From Branchiostoma floridae (lineage: Eukaryota > Chordata > Leptocardii > Amphioxiformes > Branchiostomatidae), in the NCBI RefSeq assembly GCF_000003815.2, contig NC_049994.1:15170659-15234658 (forward strand): a DNA stretch of 64,000 nt. The letters are read 5' to 3'. The notes beneath the pieces are model-generated. The model saw only the letters and a program-made list of their open reading frames with translations, was not told the origin of the DNA and made no database searches. The translations under genes were made by a program, and so were the position numbers. This document shows, one piece after another, positions 51,721 to 62,400 of the stretch (its first letter is position 1; every line of letters starts with the position of its first letter).

Positions 51721-52842
51721 TGTAACTGTATGTCTATTTCACCATTTATACTCACCCCAGGCTATTTGTTGCATGTTCAGTTACATTTTAAACTTCTTGA
51801 TAAATCAGACTTTTTGCTTTGGCCATCTTTTTTTTCACGTTATTGGCTCGCGTTAGTTTCAGTACACACTGATCACAAATAAATTCAGATTGATTTGCAA
51901 TCAGACTTAAGTTGGCCTATTGACCTAATTATAAAATCAAAACCGAAAGTCTTGCTGTAACATCAATGAAACACGCTAGCGGGTCCAAACTCCTATCGTT
52001 TCTTCAACTGTACGTCTAGTATGCCATGATTCAAGAACAGATTGTCGCAGCGTGCGATGCATGTAAAGGGGAGCCCAGTAGGAGTGGGTACCGGTACAGA
52101 AACTTCAGGTCCATGATAATTTCGAGCATACATTACTAAAAAATACTTACAACGGGGAGAAATACTTAAAAATTACAAACATTCGACACAGCGTACTAGC
52201 ATGAAGTAGTCTCTGTAGATGTAGTATGATACCATTTTCTTACATCAAATGGTGCCTTATTGCTACGACCTGTACTTAGCTTGTTTGTCATTTATTATGC
52301 AAAATAGGTCTTCATTTGCATGATTTCCCATCTATAAATGTTATTCTCATTCTCAGTTACATATGCCACATGTTTGAATAGTCCTATCATGGAACAGTTT
52401 ATAAAATTTCCTCATTGATTATGCAGAATAGATTCCGATTTGCATGATTACCACCTTATTATATCGAACATCACTTAAGCTTTCTACAGACCAAAAGTCA
52501 TGACAATTCGTACGCGTGGACCCCTTCTTGAGTTATTCCCTTTTAAACTCAGAAACTAAACCTCGACCGCTTACTACTTGCCCCAAGAGCTCTCTACCAC
52601 ACAATATTACGACCATAGCATGTTAAGAACTCGAGATATCAAAACCGAAAATTATGCCGCAGTATTGTAACAAGCTGCCGATGGGCCCAAAATCTAAACA
52701 TTTCAAGGTTAAGATACCTACCCACATACTAATTTATAATCAAAGTATAACCTATCCGATTAATAACCATTCCACTGAGATATGTTTGCGAAAAAGTCAA
52801 GCCAGACCCGCTCAGTAATTTCCCGCCAGAGCTGCTGCACAA
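51721..52842. other. Between gene 5 and the C-type lectin exon
   Basis: It holds a relic of the LamG second half (about 52005-52068: 'gccatgattcaagaacagattgtcgcagcg...tgtaaag') whose donor GT has become GG, and another WSC-intron block (52260-52620). No intact exon seen. Confidence 0.6.
52005..52068 (+). pseudogene. Relic end of a LamG second-half exon
   Basis: Matches the last ~60 bp of exons 29716-30017 and 49357-49658 (AMTQEQI..A..D.CK) but has substitutions including a stop (tag) and no donor. Confidence 0.7.
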
Positions 52843-54161
52843 ATGAGTATGAAAATAGTCTGGTATTTCTTCTTTTACGACTTATCTATAATAACGTTTT
52901 TTGACTGCAGTGTGACCGGCTTGTGTTACCGTGCCTACAACAGAGAAAATAACTACGACGAGGCTTTGGCGACCTGCCAAGCTGACGGCGGCACTCTGGC
53001 TATGCCTCGCGACAACACAACCAACGACTTTCTTATCGAGTTGAAGAACGCTACGAACAGGAATGCCTATTTCTTTTTTGGACTTGACCGTAGGGATGGC
53101 TCGTGGAATTACGTAGATGGCGGAGAACTGTCGTACACCGACTGGGGTGAAGGGCAGCCGAATAATTATGGTGGATACAAGGAGGAATGTGGAACGTACT
53201 GGCCTGCAACACGAGGAAATAAATGGAACGATGGGCGCTGTTGGTCAAGGAATAGTTTTATCTGTGAAGTTGGTAAGTCAAGGTCATGATTTTAGTGTTT
53301 CTCCCGGCCTCGTAGTGAGGGCACTGACTAATAAAGTCATAAGCGAATGTAAAATCAGGTTATTTTCACTCGAGATTCGTCACGACCTTATATTTTTCCC
53401 AAGAGCACATTCATAAGAAAGTGTAGCTTGTATTAGAAGTGAAACTAGTTCTATAATAAAAATACACGTATGTGCTTTTTGACTGGCCTACACATGTTTA
53501 CACATTGAAGGTCTTGTTACTTGATACCTATTATGTAGTAAGAAGTTTATTTGCAAGTTCATACCCGAGGGCTGATACATGCAAGTACATAGAAGATATA
53601 CAAGTGACAATGGACAGTTATGAACAATATTCTACTCTAATACTATATAGTGTTGGCTATTTCTAAGCAGGTTGGGTTTGACTTCTGTTTTGGAAGCAGA
53701 GGGAGAGAAAAAGCCCCACATTTTCTAAGATTTGTGGGTTCTGCGATGTCAAGAGAAAATTGGCTTTCTGTTCGTCTTTGAATGTGGGGAAATTGGGATA
53801 TGTCTTCTCTAAACAAAGTGACTCTTTTGGTTTGGTTGGATGAACACTTGTTTCGCCTTCCACTGTTTAGCTGTACAGTATTTACATTTTTTTTTCACAC
53901 ACTGGTAATCTCGTCTTCCACTGCTTCAGATGTACAATATTTAAAATTCTTTCACAAACTGGTAATCTCTTTTCACTATTGTGTAAAAAAGTAATTAGCA
54001 CAAATGCTTAACACGTGGGGCAACTGGAGCCACATGCGGAGACAACCTATACTGTCCTTTTCTTCTTTGCAGTCGACCTTAACCTGAAGACGAAGTATGG
54101 CGCCATTTCAGTTAATTTAGTTACCAACCTGTGTTCCCATGTTATCTTTGTTCACAGCTAA
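52843..54161 (+). CDS. C-type lectin gene or gene 3' part (span)
   Basis: Two parts join in phase: the CTLD exon 52911-53272 and a terminal exon 54073-54161, followed by AATAAA at 54516. The start is uncertain. An in-frame ATG at 52843 would give MSMKIVWYFFFYDLSIITFF, a weakly signal-like N terminus, making this a single-domain secreted lectin. Alternatively the strong acceptor ttttttgactgcag at 52910 joins it to an upstream exon ending in phase 2. The last WSC-like exon of gene 5 ends in phase 1, and joining it would create an immediate stop. Confidence 0.6.
52911..53272 (+). CDS. C-type lectin-like domain exon
   Basis: A 362-bp exon, donor gaagttg/GTAAGT. It encodes a full CTLD: LCYRAYN, ATCQADGGTLAMPRD, FFFGLDRRDGSWNYVDGG, WGEGQPNNYGG, EECGTYWP, KWNDGRCW and FICEV. 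The sugar-site triplet is QPN (between mannose-type EPN and galactose-type QPD) and the WND motif is present, so calcium-dependent sugar binding is plausible but its specificity cannot be assigned. Confidence 0.9.
54073..54161 (+). CDS. C-type lectin gene, terminal exon
   Basis: Acceptor ttcttctttgcag/TCGACC, phase 1 start matching the CTLD donor. It encodes VDLNLKTKYGAISVNL and ends ...VHS stop at 54161. A relic copy at 44860 supports it as a real exon. Confidence 0.65.
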
Positions 54162-54515
54162 TTGATCTCTTTAAATTCAGGGTCGTCGTTTTGCCTTAGT
54201 CAGAAACTAATCTTATAATACGAACTGGAATTTTAATCATTTATACTAATCAGTCTCCAACAGATCCTTTTGAGGGATGTGAAAATAGTTGACCTCTGAC
54301 CTGATAAACTTTTTACTATATTCTTTCTTCTGTTGTGAAGTTTGCTTTTCTACTAGGTTTTATACTGTTTGATCTACCGTCTGTCATACATGTGTATGTT
54401 TTAGTGTACATGTATCAATGCATTATTTCTACATGAATGTTCAACCTGTATGTTTCATATAACCCAAAAATCGGCAATAATGTGTGTTAACTCTGTATTG
54501 CTTGGATGTAATTTC

Positions 54516-54521
54516 AATAAA
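54516..54521 (+). terminator. PolyA signal AATAAA of the C-type lectin gene
   Basis: AATAAA 355 bp after the stop codon, on the plus strand (atttcAATAAAcaatgtg). It is the first such hexamer after 54161. Confidence 0.7.
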
Positions 54522-56089
54522 CAATGTGAAAATATTAGAATGCAGAAACACAAAGGGCCAAACATGACATTCACCTTTTGTACTTCATAGGGTCACACTG
54601 ACTTGACAAAATACTCTGGACCCCTAAACCTATTGCCTTAATCTAAATGATCACTAGAGTCGTAAAATTAAATGAACAAATTTGGATTTTCTGTGTATTT
54701 TATTGACTACAAAGTCATGGTTATTACAGCTATCCACCACAACACACGCCACCACATTTTCATGTAACGTGTAACTTTTAAGTGATACTGGGCAATATCT
54801 AACGCACAAAAAGTGTTAGTCACCACTTAGAAGTGGGGCGGTAACAAAACTGCTATGTAATGTAACTTTAAGATATCCGCTTAAAAGACAGTCAGAACTT
54901 TTCAACTTAGGTTCTTGACACCAAGATCAATGGATTGACTTGAAACTCAGAATTTATAAATTTTTGACCACAATTACAAATTCCTAGTATCCTCATCACA
55001 ATTTCTTTTAAAAGAGACTGATTGGGATCTCATCCCAAAGACGCAATGATTATGCCAGCTAAAAACAATCTCTATCCTAACACATCTATTCATACACCTG
55101 ATCTTAATTCTCTACCAACAAAGGTCTCATGTCAAATAATGTAGAGACATCTTGATGTCCCTTTTTGCATTTCAGGGAATGTATATCCCGTACACAAAAC
55201 CTGCGTGTTCTCGTTTGTATTTACATGTACTTGTAGATAAGCTTTGAAACAGTCTTTTTTTTTATAATTGTGTGTCAAAAATTCTCTAAAAACAATCCCT
55301 GAAATGCAAATAGGGGCACCATTATCGTGTAAGCTCTGTAGCCCAATGCAAAGTACAGAAAAAAATAATATGAGATATATTTGTGCAACTTGCACTGCAA
55401 GGCCAAATTAGTGAAGTTTCATACTAAATATCTAACTTACACACAGAAGAGATCACAAGAGGTACATGTAACAGTACCACTATGCAAATGCCTAATATTT
55501 TATATCACCAACTCAGATAATATTCCAAATACATTACATTCTTTAAAAGGTAATAATATATAAAATCTTCAGACATGCAAATTCAATCTATTCCTTATAT
55601 TTTATCAAAAATCTTTCACAAAGATTTTAAGTACTAATCTTATATTTCAATTGAATGTACACAAAAATCACAAGTGAAACTGAAAAAAAGGCCATCTCAT
55701 ATATAGCAATGAAGACAATGTTTCCTGTGTATTTCATACTGCTCATTAAGTAGTTCCTATTCCTTATCTATAGAATATATATATGTATAGAATAGTAAAG
55801 TGCTGTTTCTGTAGCAGGGTAATTTTACAAGGAGTGGTTCCTAACCATTCTAGTTTAACGTGCTGGAAGCACCTCAGCAAACATGGAACTTCATTTTACG
55901 TCTCTTTTGAAAGACGGATGATTTTTTTCAAATCAGGCAGAAACAATCATTTTCTAGTAACTACAACTACATTTTCTTTCTTAATTCATAACTGAGAAAA
56001 CAAGGAAAAGTCAAAATGCCATTTTAGCCAGTGAGGAAAGCTAAAGCCTGATTAATTGACTAATGTCAACATGTCAGGTACAAGAAATC
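54522..56089. other. Tail-to-tail intergenic region and kinase 3' UTR
   Basis: About 180 bp after the lectin polyA signal comes the minus-strand AATAAA at 54699-54704. If used, 54700-56089 is the 3' UTR of the kinase gene. The sequence is AT-rich without frames of interest. Confidence 0.6.
54699..54704 (-). terminator. Candidate polyA signal of the MAP3K14-like gene
   Basis: TTTATT on the plus strand, AATAAA on the minus, 1.4 kb after the kinase stop. It was found by scanning; nearer non-canonical signals may be used instead. Confidence 0.45.
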
Positions 56090-56415
56090 TCAATCAAAAC
56101 AGGGAAACATCCTCTCCCCCTCCCCCTGGTACTCCAGGATGCACTGCTCATTGATACACCACTTCCAGCTCTCCCCAGCCACCGCCACGACCTCCACAGA
56201 CAGCTCCTGACCTACGACCCATGACCCCTGCTCTCCCACGGTGGCGTCGGCACTGATGAATGTTCCATCAGTGTGAACGATGGTGAAGCGGTCAAACCCG
56301 TCGTGTGACTGGATGCTGTTAGCCACTCCCTCGCACAGCTCTACGATAGTCTTGGCAGGCTTCACGCGGCATTGGCAGAGGGTGTTGCCGCGATCGAGAA
56401 ACCTCACCAGCACTC
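56090..56415 (-). CDS. MAP3K14: Kinase gene exon: C-terminal domain and stop
   Basis: Acceptor tgttctacag/GAGTGCTG, stop TGA at 56090-56092. It encodes GVLVRFLDRGNTLC, FTIVHTDGTFISADATVG and WKWCINEQCILEYQ. The spacing and the W-x-W...LE ending resemble the extreme C terminus of NIK. Confidence 0.88.
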
Positions 56416-59400
56416 CTGTAGAACACAACAGAGACATCTAAGTCTCACCTTAACAATTCATCACCATCTAGTTGAGTTAATCACCCCAACCAAGTTCACT
56501 TTAACTCTCAAATACAGTCAAAACTGGCCTAGACAACCACTTGGGACCAATAAAATCTGGTCTAAGTGGGCAGGTGATCACATACACTACAGTATAGATT
56601 ATTCATGCTTGTGTCTATGTCCAACCTGAACTACATTGTACATGTACTAGTGATCACCTCAAAATGCCACCTGGTCATTGTGATCCGTTCTGGGTGGTCA
56701 TATTAATTTCTCCATCAAGAAAATAAAAAGCATTAATCACTTAGAAGAAAATAAAAATCGTGCAATCACAAAGTGCTATTACCTGAAGAGCCACTGGACT
56801 CCGCAGAGCTACTGGAGATAGTCCTGGAGATGATGTTCTGGGGGTCAGAGGGCGATGGGGTTCCTGACTCCACCCCGGACGAGGTACCGTACTCCAACAC
56901 TCGATCCTTCAGAACATGAAAAGAAATATCATAATTTAAGATGAGTATTATCTTCATTTTGGAGGGCAGGTTTGTATCTATGTATGTTTTTGTTCGAACA
57001 ACATAACTCAAGAATGCCTGCATGGCTTGTCTTCATATTTGGTATGCGGGTAAGTCTTGATGGGACCTCAAAATAAATACATTTACGCTTGATACATTAC
57101 TGCTGCAGAACTTCCAGTTTTGATACAGTTATTATAAACACGCTATGGCCGTGATCTTTGAGTTAGCATACATGCTATCTCTATCTGTGAATAAAGAATG
57201 ATTTTACTACTAGGGACAGAAAGTAAGTGTTATAGGTTTGGGTCTCCTAGTGGCCTTTTTAAAAAACACGGGATCCTTTTTTCATGCAGGGAAAAAGTTT
57301 CTGAAAATTACTGCAACATTTATACAGAACAATAAGGATACCTCTGGTTGGTCCTTGCCCCCGAGGTAAGAGGATGCTGACAGCTGACTCGCCCTCTCCA
57401 TCAGCTCCTCCTGCTCATCCAGATCATCCACCTCCTGCAACCGGGCCATCAGGAACTCTAAACACAAGGAAAACAAGCTGTTACTGTAAATGCATTTAAT
57501 TTTGCGGGGATTTAATTTCGCGGTAGCGGGTAAAAGGACTTTTTGCGGTGGTTTTAAGTTCACCATACACTGTAGTCTCTTACTGCCATGGAAAAATGTT
57601 CACGGTGGTTTTAAGTTCGCGGGGAAGCGACCACCGCCAAAACCGCGAACATTAAACCACCGCGAAAGTTTCTGCATTTACGGTATTTTATCAGATCTGT
57701 TTAAACTTAAGGCCATGTTGACTTGATTAGATGGATTACATCCTCTGCGAATCCCAAAACTTATGCGAGCGTGCGAATAAAAAAAGATTTGACCGAAAAA
57801 AAAAGTTGGCCTTCATTACGAAATCTAAGCAGTCTGAACAGCAGGTTGAACAAAATGACAAACAAGACATCAGCTAGAAATACAAAATCCTGGAAACTCC
57901 AAAATGATTATCCAATTGCTAAATATTACATCATTAAACACATCATTATGGATTTTTTTCTTTTCTCTGGAAAAAAAAAAGATGCACATCTTTATTTGTA
58001 GTGATATCAAATTGTGGTACAAATGAATCGTTGGATAACACTGAACTCAAGTGATCAAAATCACATCAACACTTTGTGATATAATATAAAGCCATCCAAA
58101 GATAAACTCACCATTTAAGAGCTGTTCCTCCACTTCCTCTACACTCTGGCTTGACGTACGGGACGCTTCACGTGCCAACGTCCGGCTGGCAATTCCACCA
58201 GAACTCTTCCTCTCTAGGGTGGGGAGGGGGGCATCTGCTGGACTCTCGAGGTCAAACAATGACCCCTTCTTCGGACTACCCTGGGTCGTGAGCGACCCTT
58301 CCGTACTGGGCGAGCTGGCAGCCACTAGGGGTGACTCTGGAGGGGTTTGTGGACAGGGGTTGTTCATTTCTGCTGTTGGGTGGGTGGTGTTGAGGGCGGC
58401 AGTTACTTCTTCCTTCTCGTCTGGGGTGTGGAGGGGGTGGGAGAAGGCACAGGCCAGACGGACGCGGGATCGATTCCCGAAGGCCTGCAGGGAAGCAGGT
58501 TGGGTGGGAGGGGGGTTTGGAGTGTTGGCAAACAGCACATTGTGCATCATGGCAGGTAGGGACTGCAGACCAGCTGCAGGTTGCAAGGCCACAGCTTCAA
58601 TCGTGGCGGTCACAGCCATGCCATCTGCTGTAACGTGAAGAAAACAATAGGACGTCAGATTCTTACATTCATTTTCAAATGTCAGTAAACTTAGCTTATT
58701 CTGCCATCAAAATTCGTCCCTTAAAATGCAGGAAATAGGGCTTTAGGAGGTAAAGGTTTTAAAATTTTTCTGGGGGGGAGCACAACCTCATACCACGCTA
58801 GGATTGTCATGGCTTCCTCACTAATATTTTCCCCCCAATAACACACACGAATTTACTGCCACTATCTAGCTCTGAATTAAGATTAAAATGTAAAGTGTAA
58901 TAGCAGGACAAAGTCTGTTTCTGTGAATCACACTTTAACAGGACTGAAATGAATGAAAAACTTACCTGTGAGTCCTTGCACACCTTGCAGCACTTGCGGC
59001 ATCTTGTGTTTGTCAGTCTCTGCCAGGTAGATGTCTTCCATGGATTCCTCTCCACTGTGGAACAGGCTGCCCCCAGCACCTAAGCCAGGTAGGGAAGGTG
59101 GGGTGATGTTCTGACGCACCTGGAGAACTGATGCACTGCCGAGTTTGGTTTCTGCATGTGCAAGGGAGGCTGCTTGTGGAACTGGTAGAGTGGTGACCAT
59201 CTCTTCAGGTGTGTAGCTGACTCTGCTTTCTGGAGGAGAGGGACTAGTGACCATCTCTGTAAGCGCGCGCTGTTGTTGTAGCTCACGTTCTTGCCCAGGG
59301 TTCTTGGTTGGGGTCAGAAGTTTTGAAGCAGGGACTGTTGTCATATGCTGCTCTTTGCTTTCTTGTGCCTGTAAGGGACAGGTCACAATCTCTGAAAGAG

Positions 59401-62400
59401 CACACTGTGGTTGTAGCTGACTTTCTAGCTGACTCTCTTGCCCAGGGATGTTGGTTGGAAGTACATCAAGAGTTGCGTTATCCAGTTCTTTGTTGCTGGC
59501 CTTCTCTACTATGGTATCTGCTGGGAGATCTTGAATCATCAGAGGCTGGGGTGAGATGGTTGCTGACTTGTCCAGCATCAGGAGCTGGTTTGAAGGGTCT
59601 TCTATCTTGTGTGACGTCAGGCTGTGCCCTGTGTCAGGACATTGCTGTTGCGCTGTGACATCTAGTCTTCCCTCTGGTGTGAGACGTCGCTGTTCGGTCA
59701 AATGGGTATCTGCAGAGCTTGTACTAGGGGCTTCGCCACTGGTACAGTCTTCCATGGAGCTCACTGGAGGAAAAGCTTCCACTGTGACATCCTGGGTGTT
59801 TTGAGGTTCTTGGGTTACATCTGGGTGGGTCACGCTTCCCTCGTCATCAACTGAAAAGCAAGAAAGCAACTCATAAGCCAATGTTTCTTTACTTGTAAGC
59901 CACCATCACTCCAAACCAGACCTGTCTCCAGCTTTTACCTTCTTTCTGTCCTACTCCTTCTGTGGGAGCCCATGTTGTTAATTTTTGTAGTTAAATCTGT
60001 CATTTTAAGCTTAATAAAACATATTTCATCATCAATTCATGCCTTGAAGTTCGGATTTATTGAATTTTTTCGTTGCAACACACAAATTTCTGTCCAGGGA
60101 CAGAGGGAGGGAAGGGTCCAGGAGACAGCTCTGCTCCAAACAAGCCTTAAGTTCCAACCCAGACGGTTTACACCTTGAAAATGCTCTTGCTGTATCCTCC
60201 ACCAGTGTGTGGAAGTTCACCCCTATAGTTGAGTGGGCTAGTCCAGTATATTACAGCTGTGAACATGGGAGAGGATTAGTCTATTTGCAGCATAGGTTGG
60301 TTGCCTCTCCATGCTACAGAACCCACCAGCGTAAGTGATGATAAAAACAGAAACCTGAGGAAAGTTGCAATTGTGCATGTGAGTCAGAAATCCAGGCCTG
60401 CCATGTTGCCAAACATCACCACCGTTCTACGAATGAAAAAGATTGTCTTAGATCAAAAGAGAGAGCTTCAAATTGAGCCCACACTACTAAACTAGAAGTT
60501 GCACAGAACAAACACCCAAGGAAAGATCTCTCGATAATATGACATAAGCGAAAAGACTTACAAAGTGTTATGGTTGTAAAAGAATGAAACCAAAACATTG
60601 TACATTGTACAAGAACGAAAAAGCTGCAGGCAAAAAAGACATGATAAATCTGTAAGGCTAGTTGACCTCTATCCGCAGGGTAACCTATATCCGTTGTGTC
60701 TAAAAACAGGATATTTAGGGGTATCAACTTGACAGTTTGAAATTGCAGTATTTTCCAAATATATTGCAGTTTGACACTATCTGTCGATTTGATATCCTTT
60801 GATACCTTGTTGTTAAAACAACGGATATAGGTTACCTCATGGATAAAGGCGAACTGGTGTCAATAAAAAGAGTGCTTCCTAATCCTACTCTGACCTCTGA
60901 GGAAAGTAAAACCTCACACCAATTATAGTAACAAAAACTTACCAAGGTTTACCTTAGATATTCAAGACGTGAGAAAAGTCTTAGGACTCTCAATACACAA
61001 AATCAAGGAGCTTTCAACAAATTCACTCACTTCCATAGGGCTGTTCCCTCCTGTGTGCACCCTCCCCATGGCTGTTCCCTCCACCCCTGTTCAGCAGCAT
61101 GTACCCCTGGCCACCCTGCTCCTCGGGTGTTACGATCACGTCCGTCGCGCTGTCCCAACGCTCCTGGAGATCCTCAGGTTGGGAGGGTCCTGTTTGGATG
61201 AGATTAGATTGGATTAGGCCTAGGAAAATTTGTGATGTTTCCTGTTTCAGTCATGAAAAAAATTAGGGTCGGCAGGTAAGGATTATCTTTTTTTTTTTCC
61301 ATCATTTTCTTTTAAGGCTTTGGCCAAAATTCTAGTAAAACTGAGACAATTAAATATTTTATGCCAAACTTAAATTTTGTGCCTAATGGGCACAAATCTG
61401 TGGAATCTGATGCATTGTCCTTCATTAGATAGGATGTAGTTTTTACGTACAGATTTTGGCCCACCCCCCAAAAAAAGCTAGGGTTGCAGGTTTTTCTAAG
61501 GTTGGTTGGGAAATATTAACACAACATATGATAGTCACTCAACTGTTTTCATTTGCTTAGGGACTCTACCGTTAGCGAGAAATTGCTCATGATGTCAGTC
61601 ATACAAGCAGATTACCCTGCACATTAAGGTGAACTATCATCATAGTTGAACATGTCTGTTGAACACTATTAGAACTTTTATGACATCAGCATTGAACTGT
61701 TGAGGTGGTTTCTCACCCTGTTGATCCTGGTCCAGATCATCCATGATCCTCCTCAGCTCGGAGGTGGTTGGTCCATACCCGCCCCCCGATGCCTGGGGAG
61801 CCAGCTGGGGGGAGTAGGGGGGCGTGAGGTCCTGGGGGGACGTCTCTGTCGGGCTGGGAGGACCCGACCCTACTGCACTGTACACTGTGATAGAAGGAAA
61901 ATTAAAGTCAAACATTATCAATCAAAAATACCTACAAAAGAGAACAGTTATTCATAATTTCAATCATCACCAATCCATGGCTAGATTACATGTAAGCAGT
62001 GATCATCCCCTACAAATTGAAGTTGCAAGATACCACCAGGCTCCTCCGAATAAAAGACCCTGTATACTTTGTAACTCCAACCGTATAGAAAATGATGTCC
62101 ATTAATTTTGATATTAGTGTTCTTTATGCAATGATATACATGTACACAATTCTTTAACCAGTGCTCTCAATGTAGACGTAAACAGCTAACCAAAGACTAA
62201 CTATTTGTTTGTATAATGACAGGCAGACGACATTGTACCAAAAAAACTCTGGGAGTTTTATGAACACCAGTTTTAAGAAGAGGGATGAGGCAATTTCAAA
62301 ATGCCACTTCAATACCAATGGACTAGTCTGTATGCACAATGGTCTATAGAAACAGAGATGGCCACCACCCATATACATGACGGAAGGACATCAACTTCAC

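Noticed and set aside
52911-53272. Direct splice of gene 5's last WSC-like exon to the CTLD exon
   Set aside because: Phase 1 to phase 2 junction makes G|TG TGA, an immediate stop. A shifted acceptor at 52859 exists but is poor.
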